64,000 nt of DNA from Anaspis maculata (GCA_949128115.1 OX421961.1:125181050-125245049); one strand, 5' to 3'; positions 23,691-36,060 are shown, counted from the stretch's first letter. Program-made: numbers and translations. The notes: generated by a model not told the origin, from the sequence alone.

Positions 23691-23885
23691 TGACATGTCG
23701 GGAGGCTGTGAAATTTGACATCTGCCTAAGAAATTATGTGGTTTCGGGGTCTACCAGTTCTACATGGTAGATTATCATCAAACGTCCACAAATTGATGAA
23801 ATGCTTTCATTATGAATTCCATTTAACTTGAAAAACGCTTCATTTCTAGCGCGAATGTCAAATTTCACAGCCGCCCGAGATGTCA
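23691..23885. mobile_element. MITE with 31-bp inverted ends
   Basis: The left end TGACATGTCGGGAGGCTGTG, then AAATTTGACAT, is matched by the inverse ATGTCAAATTT, then CACAGCCGCCCGAGATGTCA, with two or three mismatches. It is about 195 bp long and non-coding. It stands about 70 bases left of the large foldback at 23954. The first six bases (TGACAT) could be part of a target duplication instead of the terminus. Confidence 0.8.
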
Positions 23886-23953
23886 TTTCATTTGAATAGT
23901 ACCTTTCATTATCCAGCGCGCCATCAGCGCGCATACTCGTCTTCTGAAGTAAT

Positions 23954-25133
23954 GGCGTCAAATACAAAATTTGCGAACAAATGCTACAAAATCGCAAGAA
24001 AAACCGCCACTAAGTTGGAAAATACGCGCCGCAGCAAACAGGGTAATAGGCTAGAGGTTAATACACACTAGTGATTACTCATTTTTCATCAAAAAGTCCG
24101 CATTGTTCATTAAATTATAAATAACTGCGTTTTACATTGATCGGATGTGCGTACGCAACCCATAATGCAACCCCCAACAACTCTATTTTCAGTTTGACTA
24201 GCGAAAGTTGCCTAAAAACCACGATTTTAGGCAACACTCGCTACATCAGTGTACTGCGGAATGTATTTTACTCCCAGGGACTTTTCCCACACGATTCAAG
24301 AATAGCGGCCCTGTGCTCTTCAAAGTATAAAAATCAGTTGTTTTCAAAATTAAATCAGCGGTGTTATCCTTCCAAAAATCATGAAAAAACAAGTGAAAGG
24401 GGCCGTGAAACATTGTGCTCATGGGAATGGGCACAGTGATAGTCGGTATAATGACAAAAATATGTATTTCTTTATCCGATTCCCAAAAACGTGCTTAAAA
24501 TAGCGTAAAAACTTGGTACTGGAGAAATTTGAAAAACACGCAAAGTCTTGCGAGGAATGTGACAATGTGCAGGGTGGGTGAAGCTGTGTAACCGGAAAAA
24601 TTTCACTCCGAAACGGGTCACCAAGGATAGATTCAATACATTCATACACACATTCCGCAGTACACTGATGTAGCGAATGTTGCCTAAAATCGTGGTTTTT
24701 AGGCAACTTTCGCTACAGAAGTGTAGTACGGATTATATAAAACTCCCAGGGACTTTTCTCACACGATTCAAGAATAGCGGCCCACTTGTTCACAAACGTA
24801 CGACACTCGGAGCGAACTTCAAAATGGCGAATAAATAGTTGACGTTGACAGCAGACAGCAGCGGAAAGTCACGGCCGTTGCTTGTCAAACTGAAAATAGA
24901 GTTGGTGGGGGTTGCATTATGGGTTGCGTACGCACATCCGATCAATGTAAAACGCAGTTATTTTTAATTCAATTAACAATGCGGACTTTTTGATGAAAAA
25001 TAAGTAATCACTAGTGTGTATTAACCTCTAGCCTATTACCCTGTTCGCTGCGGCGCGGCGCGTATTTTTCAACTTTGTGGTGGTTTTTCTTGCGATTTTG
25101 TAGCATTTGTTCGCAAATTTTGTATTTGACGCC
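23954..25133. mobile_element. Foldback element with nested hairpins
   Basis: The outer arms (about 23954-24215 and 24886-25133) are inverse copies with few differences, starting GGCGTCAAATACAAAATTTG. Inside, a motif GTTGCCTAAAAACC, then ACGATTTTAGGCAAC, is itself palindromic; it occurs at about 24208 and, inverted, at about 24690. A following block, CTCCCAGGGACTTTTC then CACACGATTCAAGAATAGCGG, occurs twice in direct orientation (24270 and 24746). So at least two layers of repeats are nested. No gene was recognised inside. Confidence 0.85.
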
Positions 25134-26925
25134 AAAATTTGGCGCAAGCGTTGGGTATACCACTATAATGAAAGTTACTATTGTAGTCCGTGACTGTGAA
25201 TATCATGAAATGAAATATCATGTACATATATCATTGGAATTTTTTATTTTAACCTAACAATTTTTGATAGGCGTCACCGATGACAGTGACTACGACGATT
25301 ACCAACGTCGTAGAAATCGGTGCGGCTGACAGAAATGACACTAATGACAGTCATCGACGGCATAGCTCACAAAATTTTCCAGTGAATCTCAAACTTTCAT
25401 GCAATTTTGTTGAACTATTCCGCATGTATCTGATAGCAAATTAACTGGAAATTATATTACTTTAAACAGAAATTTCATTTATAAGAAGCTGTCACTTGCG
25501 ATTCATCGATACATAAAACTTTAAAATTGTAATTTGAAGGCTGCTAACAACTTTTGAGTAGTACAGGTTTATTGTAATCTCGAGCCCTCCACAGAGTGGC
25601 GGGGGGGGGGGGAGGAATTTGTTGGGGAACTTGGAGAATTATCTGTCTAGTTATACTACAGGCTCGTGCAAAGAGGTACTCAACTTGTTTTCATTAAAAA
25701 AAAAAAATTCTCTAACCGTGAGTCGTGACGTCATTGAATTAACACCGCTGAAAATGTTGAGATGTTCATTGGAAACGTGTACTTGAGCTTACAAATAGAA
25801 AAATTAGGATTTTTATTAGATTCTTGCATAGATTTTACATTACCCACGATACAGACATTTTGACAATGGGAAAGACTTTTCACCCACCTTCTCCCACAAT
25901 TTTGTTGCACGACGATAGAGATGATGGGGTATGGTGCATTTTTGGTTGCATAATAACCAGAGGCAGATCGTCGTCTCTTTTTTTTTAAACATGGATTGCA
26001 AATGATATTTTATACTGTTGGAATTTGAGTGTTTTACGAATGCTTCTTTCAGATTTTCAGTCTAAATTCTGAATACCCAGTGAACAGAGTTCACCCAAAG
26101 GTGTCTGTTTTGGTTTTGAAGTCCTATCCTAGCCCAACCCGTGTGATCGATTTGGCTGGAATAGGTGGTTTTGCGTCGGATTTAAAATTGAGCACTATAA
26201 GCTTTCCAACTGCTGCTGGATGGTAGTGGAAATGCCTTATGCCTCCAGGAATTTGGTGTCAATGTCTGTGACAAAAATGCGATACCTGTCAGTAGAATAC
26301 CCCCTCGGAACTCGGAGGGGGCTTTTTCCACTATCGAGGAAAGAGGAAAGTGCCAGTGATGTGACCATTGGACCAGAATGAAATGGTTCATAAAAAAGCT
26401 CAAATAGCCCGCCGACAGGCGGCGCTCAGCTGTAACGCTGTCAGCATTTGATGTACCTAACGATTGCAACCCAAATGGCATGCCTTCCTGGGCGGTCAGT
26501 TTTACGTCAGTACAGTTGTCAAAAAAGTAACATTTCTTATTTTGAGCCGTCGCAGGGACCTGAACATCTAACACCTCGCCTAATCCGTGATTGTTCCTTC
26601 GCAAAGAAATCGTGGCGAAAGCTCAGACAAGCTTGGAAACAAGCATGGAAGCTGGATGCATGAAAAGCGGCAACAAGTCTCGAATCTTGACACTGCATGC
26701 TGTACCGGGGCGCGTTAATTCCCCAATTCCCACATCAATGATGGAAAATGCCAAGCATTTCTCTACTATGCGTCATGTGACCGCATACTCGAGACATGAC
26801 GAAAATCCACAACACTTTCCACAACTTTTTGTATAGGGAGATGCTTGGATTCACGTTGTAAAGTAGCTACCCATTGGCGCTAAGACGTCATCCATAAATA
26901 ATGGAAAATGGAAAAAGAAGAATTT
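25134..26925. other. No gene recognised
   Basis: Contains a G homopolymer near 25601-25613. A 140-residue open frame on the minus strand (26182-26604) has no recognisable motif and is probably chance. Confidence 0.4.
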
Positions 26926-27330
26926 TCACACAATTGGCGGTGACACACGGGGTTGTTGCCGGCATCGCAGAGCATATGGTGCAAGCAGAGTCGGGACATC
27001 GCCGTCGAGCGCGGCGTCTGGACGCGCCCTGTCCCAGATCGATATAAATCTTAAAGCAGCCAGACTCGGAGACGCCTGGCTGCCGTCGCGGCGCCAGCGA
27101 GCACCACCGCCGCCACCACCGACAGTGCAAACACCCACAACCTGTTGCCGAGGAGGGACGCCGCCGCCGCCGCCGCCGTCGTCGTGATGCGGCGTCCGTT
27201 GGGCACGGCGCGGCGTCGGCATCGCATCGGGTCCTCGTTATTGCGCGCCAGCTGGTCCTTCGAGTCCGCTTTCCCGAGTCATTAGCGATGTCAGCGCGTC
27301 GCGTGATCTTCCGATTAGAACCGCCGCCGA
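26926..27330. promoter_or_regulatory. GC- and CpG-rich patch, possible promoter or 5' exon
   Basis: Base composition changes sharply: GCC/CGC triplet runs and dense CpG between AT-richer flanks. A TATAAA string sits at 27043-27048 on the plus strand. Open frames on both strands here are composition artefacts (runs of Gly, Pro, Arg). No splice-linked coding exon was identified, so assignment to a promoter is inference. It could equally be the first exon of a gene on either strand. Confidence 0.3.
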
Positions 27331-28511
27331 GAGAGAGAGGCGATAATAACGGAAATGAGGAATGGATGGAGCCCGCTCACGGCTCGCCGAGGCCTGGTTA
27401 TTGAATCATGAATCAGAATCTCTTATCGGTGGTTGGATCGTTGGCGCGGTTCGCGGCTCAAAGCGCAATGATTATCACCGCGCGCGCCGCGCTCAGTTAA
27501 CGCCGGATGGAAAAGATGCTTGTTCGAAAAAAGGCGCAAGGCATAAATGAAGATTGTAATTTGTAGTTCGTAAATAACGAATTCATGAAATCGTGACATT
27601 TCTGTTGGAGGCACTCGCACTGCAGTTCATACTTGACAAATACAAATAGTGCAGTTTGCACTATCTTGACAACGGCAAGGCATCTGGCTCTTTTACTTGT
27701 TTTACGTGTCTTCCGCTTCCGGCTGCCGGCCCTCAATATGCGTTTCCTACCTTATAGTCGAGCTTATAGGTAGTACTTGGTTTTGACGATCGATCCTTTA
27801 TACTTCTCATGCACACATCCGATGTCTTGTCTCTTCACTTCTCAGGTTCTTTTCGTAAAACACCTCACAAAATGAAACTGACAGAGTAGCACAAATAACA
27901 GTAGTACTCAAATGATATCTCATGGATAAAACGTCAAACACAAACATGAATAAAACAAGAAAAATCAATCAAAAGTATGTAAATTAAATGAAACAACAAC
28001 AACGACAGAAACAACAAAACAACAGCAACAACAATAAGTAGCTTATTAACACGCAACAAGAAATCATACAACATGTCAAACTGTCAGTACAAAAGCAAAA
28101 GGAAAATGAAAAAGTGACGTACTTACCTATTCGCTAACAGGAACACATGGGAAGAACACGCCAAAGAAACCCCTGCGTATAGCCTGATTGTGTGCTGAAA
28201 TATGTTGCAAAATTATTTCAAGTTGAAAAGAGGTCAATTAACCAGTGTAAATTGATCACTCGGATTTCAACTTCATGTGTTTTCAACAAAGCTCTCGAAA
28301 GTAAAAACACACTCTTCTGGACCAATCTCTCAAAACCAAAGGGCAGTTAGTAGACACATGCGACTAAACTCAAGGCTCTAGGTTTCCACAGAGTATTTGG
28401 CGTGTGAAGGCTCAGGGGACGCTGAAAAACCCTACACCACAGCATTGACATTGTGCCGAAAATGATAAAATGTTTAAGGGCTGGTTCACCTCAGGATTCA
28501 ACAAGGCTCTA
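27331..28511. other. No gene recognised
   Basis: The stretch continues GC-rich to about 27500 and then becomes AT-rich, with an AACAAC-rich tract at 27990-28035. No repeat with defined ends. Confidence 0.4.
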
Positions 28512-28706
28512 ATGGCGGCTTTACAGAACTTCGTATGTCGCCAGCGACAGTCCCCCACTCCACTGTAGTTGAATAATTTGAACGACACGACGACAGAAAC
28601 TCGTGTCGCGGGAATTATGGAGGGAGGTAGGGGAGTACAGGCAGATCGAATCCTATTGGCCAGCGACGCTGTCGCCGGCGACATACGAAGTTCTGTAAAG
28701 CCGCCA
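28512..28706. mobile_element. MITE with TAA target duplication (PIF/Harbinger-like)
   Basis: Inverted ends of about 38 bases: TGGCGGCTTTACAGAACTTC, then GTATGTCGCC, on the left and its inverse on the right with one mismatch. TAA directly precedes (28509-28511) and follows (28707-28709) the element. A three-base TWA duplication is the hallmark of PIF/Harbinger insertions, so that superfamily is the best guess. Non-coding, about 195 bp. The near-identical arms imply fairly recent activity. Confidence 0.85.
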
Positions 28707-30138
28707 TAACAGACTCCTTGCCGCTTACATGATTTGAAGTACCAATAAACACTGTCAAGACAAAGTCTGTATTAGTATATTATATACCATACCAAGGAAC
28801 CAAAGTGCCTAGTGCCAATTTTCAATCCCGTGGGTGAAGTTTGTTAAGGGCCCTCGAGCAACAGTCTCCTTAGGGATTAAAAAAAACTTTGATTCCATGG
28901 TGTATAATACATGGCTTTTCGCAATACCGAAATACCTATTCCAACTGAAAACAGGTTTACAAAAGGAAAACTTTGAACGATCTGTAATGCTTTCACGCAA
29001 GGGAGAGCCCTTGTCAATAACGCGATCAATCTGCTGTATTTGCTTATATCGATGTCAAAATTCACCGCTATCATGGTTTTAAGATTGAAAAATAAGACCA
29101 CATGGTCAAAGATCTCACGATCTACGACTTCTCAAGGAAGTTAGTGAGCAAAATTGTTTCAGTGCATTTTTGAGTACCTTTCGAGTTGCACCATTTCTAG
29201 AAATCATCATATTGCTTTTCGTACAGATTTCTGGACTTGCTTGTCAAGCACTCGTTGCATTCTTGCCTCTTTTTCTAAAACAATAGCCCAGGCATTTTAG
29301 GGTTCGACCCTGAAATAAATATGTTCCTTTTGAAATTTTGCACGAACGGCCTTTGACCAATGCTTAACAACATATTAAAAGCTCCGGTCCAACAAGTGTG
29401 CGGAACATAGTTTTTTTGGGCAAGAAAGGAGTAAGTGCCGCCAAAACAGATAAACTCTTGCTGTAGTTCAGAAAAGGGTACTGTTTGCAACTTTGGGTCT
29501 CAACGTTGATCAACATCTCCCTTAAGCAATACTGATCAATGAACTAAAAGCTCCAGCCCTTGAAATGTGAGCGTCATAGTTTTTGATGAACTCAGTATAA
29601 TTTGATTCCCTCAAAATTTTGAAGGACCCTGATTGGTCTGAATGCCTTTCAAGCAATAGATTTTTTTTATTTCTATTCTCCCGACCCACCAACCAAAGAG
29701 GAGGGAAAGTATTGTGAAGGAGCTAAAAAAACAATTTTCGAGATGAACACGGAAATGTCCATTTTGAGCCTCCCTGAGACAATTAGGACCATTTCCAGAT
29801 AAAATTTTGTCTGTCTGTGTGTCTGACTGTGTTTGAGCCTGGATGTGTGTGTTTGTCTGTAATATTTCACGATAACGACCAAATGGTTGATCTGATCGAC
29901 TTGAAATTTGGTATACAGACATGGTTTTGCTGTCAAATGAGCCCATCAATTTATGGCTGTCATTTGTCAAACAAAAAAGGTCATCATCAAAAAATGACAG
30001 AAGCTATATCACGGAACTTTACATGATATATGTCGTTTGAAAGCCTTTGCAAAACTGTATTCAGAACAGTTAAAAGAACTTCTCTGTCTGTCATATGTTA
30101 AAATACTAAAAAATGTCCAAGTTCAAAACTTTGCCATT

Positions 30139-31128
30139 CAATAGACCTATTTCTTATGGGGAACAGAGATGTTCAGACAAGGATGAACAATTTTAAGCCA
30201 CACCCCTGGCCAATTAAAGGCCTTCAATTATTACGCGCGAAATTCGAGGAAGGCGATACTGTCACAATGAATTAGAATTGTCACTGTCACTTATGACTGC
30301 AACCTGTGTCGTGTCGCTACACTGATCGAATAATTCGAAAAATGCTCGTATATTGTGTGAAAAGTTGTCCGCACAAGTCCAAGGGAATATTTCCCTCAAA
30401 TGTTTCGTTCTACGGTTTTTCTGCCGACGAAAATAAGCGAAATAAATGGATGGCCGCCACTGGAAGACACCGGCACCAGGAAGAATTTGAAGGCGAACGA
30501 AACAATTTCAGCTGTTTTACAAGTTGCACAAAGCCAAAAGCGGGGTCACCCAAATTACCGTTCAAAGTGCTGGGAATGCTATCTCACCTTCCTATTTGGC
30601 GATTACCCACTACAACTTCACAACAAAACCTCAATATTTTGCTTCAGTTTTGGTGTGCTCACGGCACTTCAGAGTGGAAGATTTCTATTCATCCAGTGAT
30701 AGGTACAAATATGACGCTGAAAACAAATGCTGTTCCGGACATTTTCTTGAGAAGCTTGTTACTTTTTCTGGCTCCTGTAGCACTCCGCTTTTACCTCCAG
30801 GTTATTCACAAGTACGTCTTCAAAATATCCTTTCACACTATACTTCAACCCCTTATCACGCTGGTTCCCCTTCATTTGATGCTTGCACTACACTCTTGTA
30901 AAGAAGTAAAGCGTTGTCGAGTCTGTAGGTTGCAGGTTGCAGCGTGGCAAGACTTTTGGTTCTGTTCTACTGACAACTGATGACAAATTGTAATATATCG
31001 TTGTCGGGGGTAATGACAAGGAGAAAGTCAGTGGCACTGACAGAGTTGCTACGGGAGATTGTGAGGCAAATCTAGCCAATGAGCGGCGATAGGAGGCAAA
31101 AGGGGCGTGAAAAAGAAATAGGTCCATT
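30139..31128. mobile_element. Small element carrying the THAP relic
   Basis: The ends read CAATAGACCTATTTCTTA at the left and, inverted, TAATGGACCTATTTCTTT at the right, giving inverted repeats of about 16-18 bases. The interval of about 990 bp contains only the decayed THAP frame, so it looks like an internally deleted DNA transposon. THAP domains are the DNA-binding part of P-element-type transposases, but the ends seen here were not matched to a known P family. Confidence 0.5.
30342..30752 (+). pseudogene. Decayed THAP-type zinc-finger (transposase-like) gene
   Basis: Pieces of a C2CH THAP domain are visible in order. The first is MLVYCVKSCPHKSKG (the C-x3-C pair), followed by FYGFSADENKRNKWMAATGR with the conserved Trp. 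Next is CSRHFRVEDFY (the C-x2-H pair and DF motif) at 30656-30688 in another frame. Last is LKTNAVPDIF (the AVPxIF-like motif) at 30717-30746, back in the first frame. The gap between the C-x3-C pair and CSRHF is about 50 codons too long, and TTTTGCTTCAG just before 30648 could be an acceptor site, so an intron is likely. The frame change after DFY needs a further indel. THAP domains bind DNA through zinc and occur in P-type transposases and domesticated host proteins. No catalytic RNaseH part is present. Confidence 0.75.
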
Positions 31129-31430
31129 ATTCAAAATTTATTTGATGGATTGAAACCAAATTTGGCAGGCAGCAACATAATAAAGGAGTCAAATTAAGTT
31201 TGCAGTTAGAGTTTCTCAGCCTTCTTCAATCAGGCGCTACGAGATTTGGCGGCACTTACTCCTTTCTTGCCCAAAAAAAAACTATGTTCCGCACACTTGT
31301 TGGGCTGGAGCTTTAAGTATGTTGTTCGGCATTGGTCAAAGGCCGTTTGTGCAGAATTTCAAAAGAGACCTATTTATTCCAGGGTTTGACCAAAATTTCA
31401 CCTAAAATGCCTGGGCTACAAGGGGAGTTG

Positions 31431-32220
31431 AACAGCCAGCGTCTGCTGAATGCTGCTGAATTCAGCGTCTGCTGAATCAATTTAAATAATTCACAAGCAA
31501 ATGTCAATTTGACAGTGGTAGTAATTGATATTTTCTAGAAAGCCATAGCAACGCGACACTCAGGCACTCTTTATTTTCTGCAAAGAAGCGGCACTAAAAT
31601 TCAATTTTACTCCCGCAAAAGTGGGAGTAAAATTGTTCTTTACGTTTCGGTATTGCGAAAAAAAAATGAATGAAAGGATGCGTAAGATATTTTTGTAACA
31701 TAATAACAAACATAATCAGTTAACAAAAAGGAAATTAGGAAAAAGAATAAAAGCTGTGACTGGAGAAACACGTTCAAAAATTTACTTGATTCAAAGAGTC
31801 AGTCTTGCCATTCAACGGGGAAATGCGGCGAGCATCATGGCCACGTTGCCGTCGACCATTCCTGTAGATGAAATATTTTTAATTCAATTTTACTCATTTT
31901 ACCTAAATAACTTTTTGTGTACCTACATTATTTCTGTATAACAATAAAAATGCTTTAGTTACAGTCAACAAAATACAAACATAAAATTTAGTAAGTTTGC
32001 GAAGTCCGTAAGATAATAAAAGTGACATCAAAAATTGGAACGTCAAACAGACTCATACAAGAAGAGGAAATTATTCATGTTCAAATAGAAAATTCATTGA
32101 TGCATGAAAAATAATCAAATAATCGATCGGAGTTAACTAAGCCCGGACCCGTAACATGGAAACCATACCATGCATAGGCGCTTATTATTTTCACGAAGCC
32201 CGTGCTCTCAACACGTCTGA
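31431..32220. other. No gene recognised
   Basis: A small run of AGCGTCTGCTGAAT repeats lies at 31438-31476. The rest is AT-rich with no identifiable content. Confidence 0.4.
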
Positions 32221-32367
32221 GGCCCAGTCTTACGAAACCGGAATGACGTTATTCGAGTATAAACCTAGGATAAATGGCATGCTGACAGAGGCGAGGACAA
32301 AGGTAACCTAGGAGATTATACCGAATATAGCTATACCGAGCTTATCCCGGTTTCGTAAGACTGGGCC
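32221..32367. mobile_element. MITE with GGCCCAGTCTTACGAAACCG ends
   Basis: The first 21 bases are repeated inverted, exactly, at the right end (CCGGTTTCGTAAGACTGGGCC). TGA is found just outside each end and may be a 3-bp target duplication. It is 147 bp long and non-coding. The core holds TACCGAATATAGC and related words. Perfect 21-base ends suggest a young copy. Confidence 0.85.
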
Positions 32368-33221
32368 TGACTGGTATTTTTTGCCGATCCGCGCTCCCAA
32401 CGCAAATTAGGTACCTAACCTACACTTAAACCCCCTGGAATCTTTTGGAAACCCCTCAGGGCCGTTTGCCATCACAGCCTTATTGCAATAACATCAAAAG
32501 TTTATCAAATGATACGCGGAAGCCTCCTATTCCCGATTGAACCCGATTTGAACCGTCCGTTCCTTTGTTCTTGATTCCCGGAAACAAACAAGATGATGCC
32601 CGACGCAGATTTGAATTCATCCTTATCCCCAAAGTTCCGTTCTCGTCTAGAGTTAGACCTGAGTGAAATAGCAACGTAAGTGAAATGTAGGTGAGAGGTC
32701 CACAAGTAAGAGGGGGGGGGGGTTAAGACGACCACAGACAAGGGTCAAAAAGGGTGAACCAGCTCACCTTATTCGTTTTCTTCTCATTAAAGTATTCGCG
32801 CTTCAGTAGTCCGGGTGAAAGTTGAAAAGAATGAAACGGACCTTGCATTTTTTATGAGGAAATGTTACCTCTTGCACCAGACTCTTTTTATTCAGAAGGG
32901 TAATGAATTTGGCTCAAGTACTAAAAGCATTCAAGCCAAATGTTGAATTTCGCGGTCGCCAGAGATGCACAATATTTTGGAAGAACGTATTTACACAGGG
33001 TGATTCGAAAGTGTCGGGCCACCTTGAAGGTGTCTAAAATAGAGTTGCAGTAGATTGCTGGAGAATTGTTGAAAAGTTCTATGTCTTTCAATTTTGAAGT
33101 TATGGAGTGAGAAAAGTTGGTCTTTCTCAAGACTGGTCGACATTATTTTTGATCTATAGGTTCTGCGTGCGTGACGTCACAAGATATCCTCCAGGAACTT
33201 GATTTTGGCTAAAACAAATGT
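32368..33221. other. No gene recognised; one TACAGGGTG-like end
   Basis: A G run occurs at 32712-32722. ACAGGGTGATTCG at about 32996 looks like the terminus of a transposon whose other end was not identified. Confidence 0.4.
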
Positions 33222-33844
33222 CGCTTCTTTCGATTGACAATTCGAATCTTATTTCGACAAAAATCCACCAAAATTCTGAACTGGACGAGAAATGGTTGAT
33301 GTGCATTCAACGATTGGTGGTTTTTGAAAGAATGTGGCATGTTCTTATCCATCAAAATCCGATTTAAAACGCCGAACTGTCAGTCTAGAACACAAGCCGC
33401 TCACTTATCACGAGATGAGCCGATTGAAATTTCGTTTACCGGGTAGCAAAATGGAAACGAACATACTCAGCCAGACGGTCGTGGGTCCGAAGTGCAGCAA
33501 TGCTTTTTGCAAAAAAAAAATAAGAAATTTCAATATGGCAGCCAAGATGGCGGCCGAATTATGAAAGCCAACCTGCCTATTTGGTCCTTGAGGACCTAAG
33601 CTATCCACCGGATAAAGTTCAATCTTCAACGGCTGTAGCTTTATTTCCCGAGGAGAAGTTCAACTTCATCGAAGTGCACAGGAGATCTCTGTTTTTTGAG
33701 AATAATGATAACGATGTGTGGATAACAAAAATAGTGCCCATTGGCCACCCTTGGAGACATCAGCTATTAATCGGAAAAAAGTTCCAAGACTCTTGTTTCA
33801 ATTCTCGAGAAGGAGTACAGCGTCTTAATTTCTGCACGGACTCG

Positions 33845-33845
<1 letters not shown>

Positions 33846-33880
<35 letters not shown>
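33846..33880 (+). repeat. GACA microsatellite
   Basis: Perfect GACA tetramer run of about 8-9 units, inside the large inverted-repeat element. Confidence 0.95.
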
Positions 33881-33883
<3 letters not shown>

Positions 33884-35498
33884 CGGCCACATAAGCGTCA
33901 TTCTGTTACTTATATAAAAAAATGTTCTCCAACTGATTTCGACCTCCTGAACACGAATATCGGGTTCACTTTTGAATTGGAACATTTCTTTTTTATCGAA
34001 AAACCGAAAAAATGGTAGCCTTGTCACATGATTTTTAGTGATACCTACCTACTTTTTTTTTGTTATTGAGCGAACATGTTTCGTAATTTGAGTGCCATTA
34101 TCCTTCAGGTACCTAGTATTGGCTATTTCAAAATGTTCAAATTACTATTTCGGCACGTCTGATTTTAAATTTGTAGGGTCGTGTAATATGCGCCGAGCCG
34201 TGGCTTTGCGGCCGTTTTCAAAAATCGATAACAATTGACCTAACGGTCGGATTGAAGTGGGGTTTTTGTCAAAAGAAAGTTCAAATTGTTCTCTAAATAT
34301 AATGCCGTACATGCAGTGATGTATTTCATTAAGAAATTGTAGTTGCCTGCATATCGCAACTTTCTACATCTTACCGCGAATGCCAGCACTTGATCGGCGA
34401 AGCCGCCCTACACCAAAATGTTATTTTTGTAATTGTTCATGATTATTTCGGCAACATTTTTCTTGATTCGCGTACCAAGGCCATGAGCTACCCATTCGAG
34501 TTGAAATATTTTCTGTATTGAATTTCGTTTTGTTCGGAGGAAAGGATATCAAGCACCAGCAAGCAACGAATAAATCATTTGCGGCCGAGCCGTAGTTTCG
34601 GAGTCATGTTCAAAAATTAATAACTACTAATCGGCACCTCGCACCGATGTGAAATTTTCATTAAAATAAAGTTCAAATCATCCTCTAAATATAACTCCGC
34701 ATATGTATTATTAGGCCAGGCGGTAGGTCATTCTGGATAGAAAAAATTCCGACCAAAGCTTTTATGGTGTCAATCTCTTCGTAAGATCAGTAGGTATCTA
34801 CCACTGAGTTTCCGCCCAAAAACGAGTTGTGCTGATTCCTCCACATCTGCTCAAAGGTAAAAGATGTCTTGAAGGTGCAAAAAGACCTGTTGAACCCCCG
34901 TACTTTTCCATTCTATTTGCCTCAATGCAAACGTACAACTCTTACGCAAACATTGGAAGCATTTGTCATCATCTCTGTGCCAGTCTTACTGTTGAAAAAA
35001 AAGATTTCTTTGTGCGGGTCAGATAAATCACATTTGATTGTTTTCCCACACAAGAAAACGATGGAGCAACATGCATTCTGGATGTTTTCTACTAACTCGT
35101 ACCCACTGAACCCATTTATGGTGTTGAAATTTCAATAACAGCATTTTTGAAGATGTTGTCCGCTAAGAAGTGAATAATTTTTACCCGCATGTTCAGCAGC
35201 AATTTTTTCAATTTTACCAAGTTTTTTCCAGATTGTAATGGTTTTACCGACATACCGCCTGGCCTATATGGTAAAATGATAAGATCGGGTACTTCCTCGC
35301 ATGTGATAACTTTCGAGATCAGGCCGGCTTCTGAAATGCAGCATTCAACGGCGATGCCGCGTCACACTAAATTGTTATTATTGTCATTGTTTATTGTTAT
35401 TTCGTCAAGATTTTTCTTGGTTCGGGATACAAGGTCATGAGCTACCCAATGGAGTAAAAATTTTTCGCAAAAACCTTTTCGTCTAGGACTAGATGCGG

Positions 35499-35546
35499 GG
35501 ACGGACGGACGGACGGACGGACGGACGGACGGACGGACGGACGGAC
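35499..35546 (+). repeat. GGAC microsatellite
   Basis: Perfect GGAC tetramer run of 12 units. It lies on the inner side of the right arm, opposite the GACA run inside the left arm. Confidence 0.95.
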
Positions 35547-36060
35547 AAAGCGAGGACAAAAGCGCCTTCCCGTTTGGAGAAGTGCGCTAAAAATCACGAT
35601 TGGGTTGTTTCTCAAGAAAAAAATTCGGCACGGCTGCACTTTGAACCTACGTTCCGGTTGAAAGTCGTGTTCTTTTCCATTATGCTACCCGGTAAGCAGA
35701 TGCCGATCGGCTCCACTTTGTGATAAGTAAGAGGTTTGTATTTTAGACTGACATTCGGCCTTTTAAATCGTGTTTGGATGAATAAAGACATTCCAAGTCT
35801 TGAAAAAACCATCAATCGTTGCATGCACATCCAGTGGCGCAGCCAAGGGGGGGGCTAGGGGGCTATAGCCCCCCCCAGACAGTCTCGCTTTTCCACCGAA
35901 GCAATGAAAAATTTTGAACAAAATAAAAAAAATATTGTGTTCGACTGTTACCTTCTTCATCATTTTAAAAATAGATCATTAGTCTCTCTGTGTAAGAGTT
36001 TACTGCGATTGGATTGCGCGATTTTTTTTCAAGTTGTGCGGAGAGAGAAACTCTTCCTGT

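Larger units (their letters stand above)
29281..31430. mobile_element. Foldback-type structure enclosing a THAP element
   Basis: The left arm, about 29281-29470, and right arm, about 31201-31430, are inverse copies. Shared blocks include CCCAGGCATTTTAGG, GACCAATGC, ACTTGTTGG, GTGCGGAACATAG, TTGGGCAAGAAAGGAGTAAG and TGCCGCCAAA. Between them lie a TG/TC-rich tract at 29806-29860, an AAATTTGGTATACAGACATG phrase common in old insect repeats, and the THAP-bearing segment. The right arm is degraded at its outer edge. Confidence 0.7.

Noticed and set aside
33841..34018. Protein with an Asp-Arg-Gln-Thr repeat
   Set aside because: This is the translation of the GACA microsatellite.
33334..35830. Similar peptides around KPLTYH and LPGS on opposite strands at 33334-33564 and 35612-35830
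   Set aside because: They lie in the two arms of the 33-37 kb inverted repeat, so similarity is expected from the DNA. The frames are short and have no known domain.
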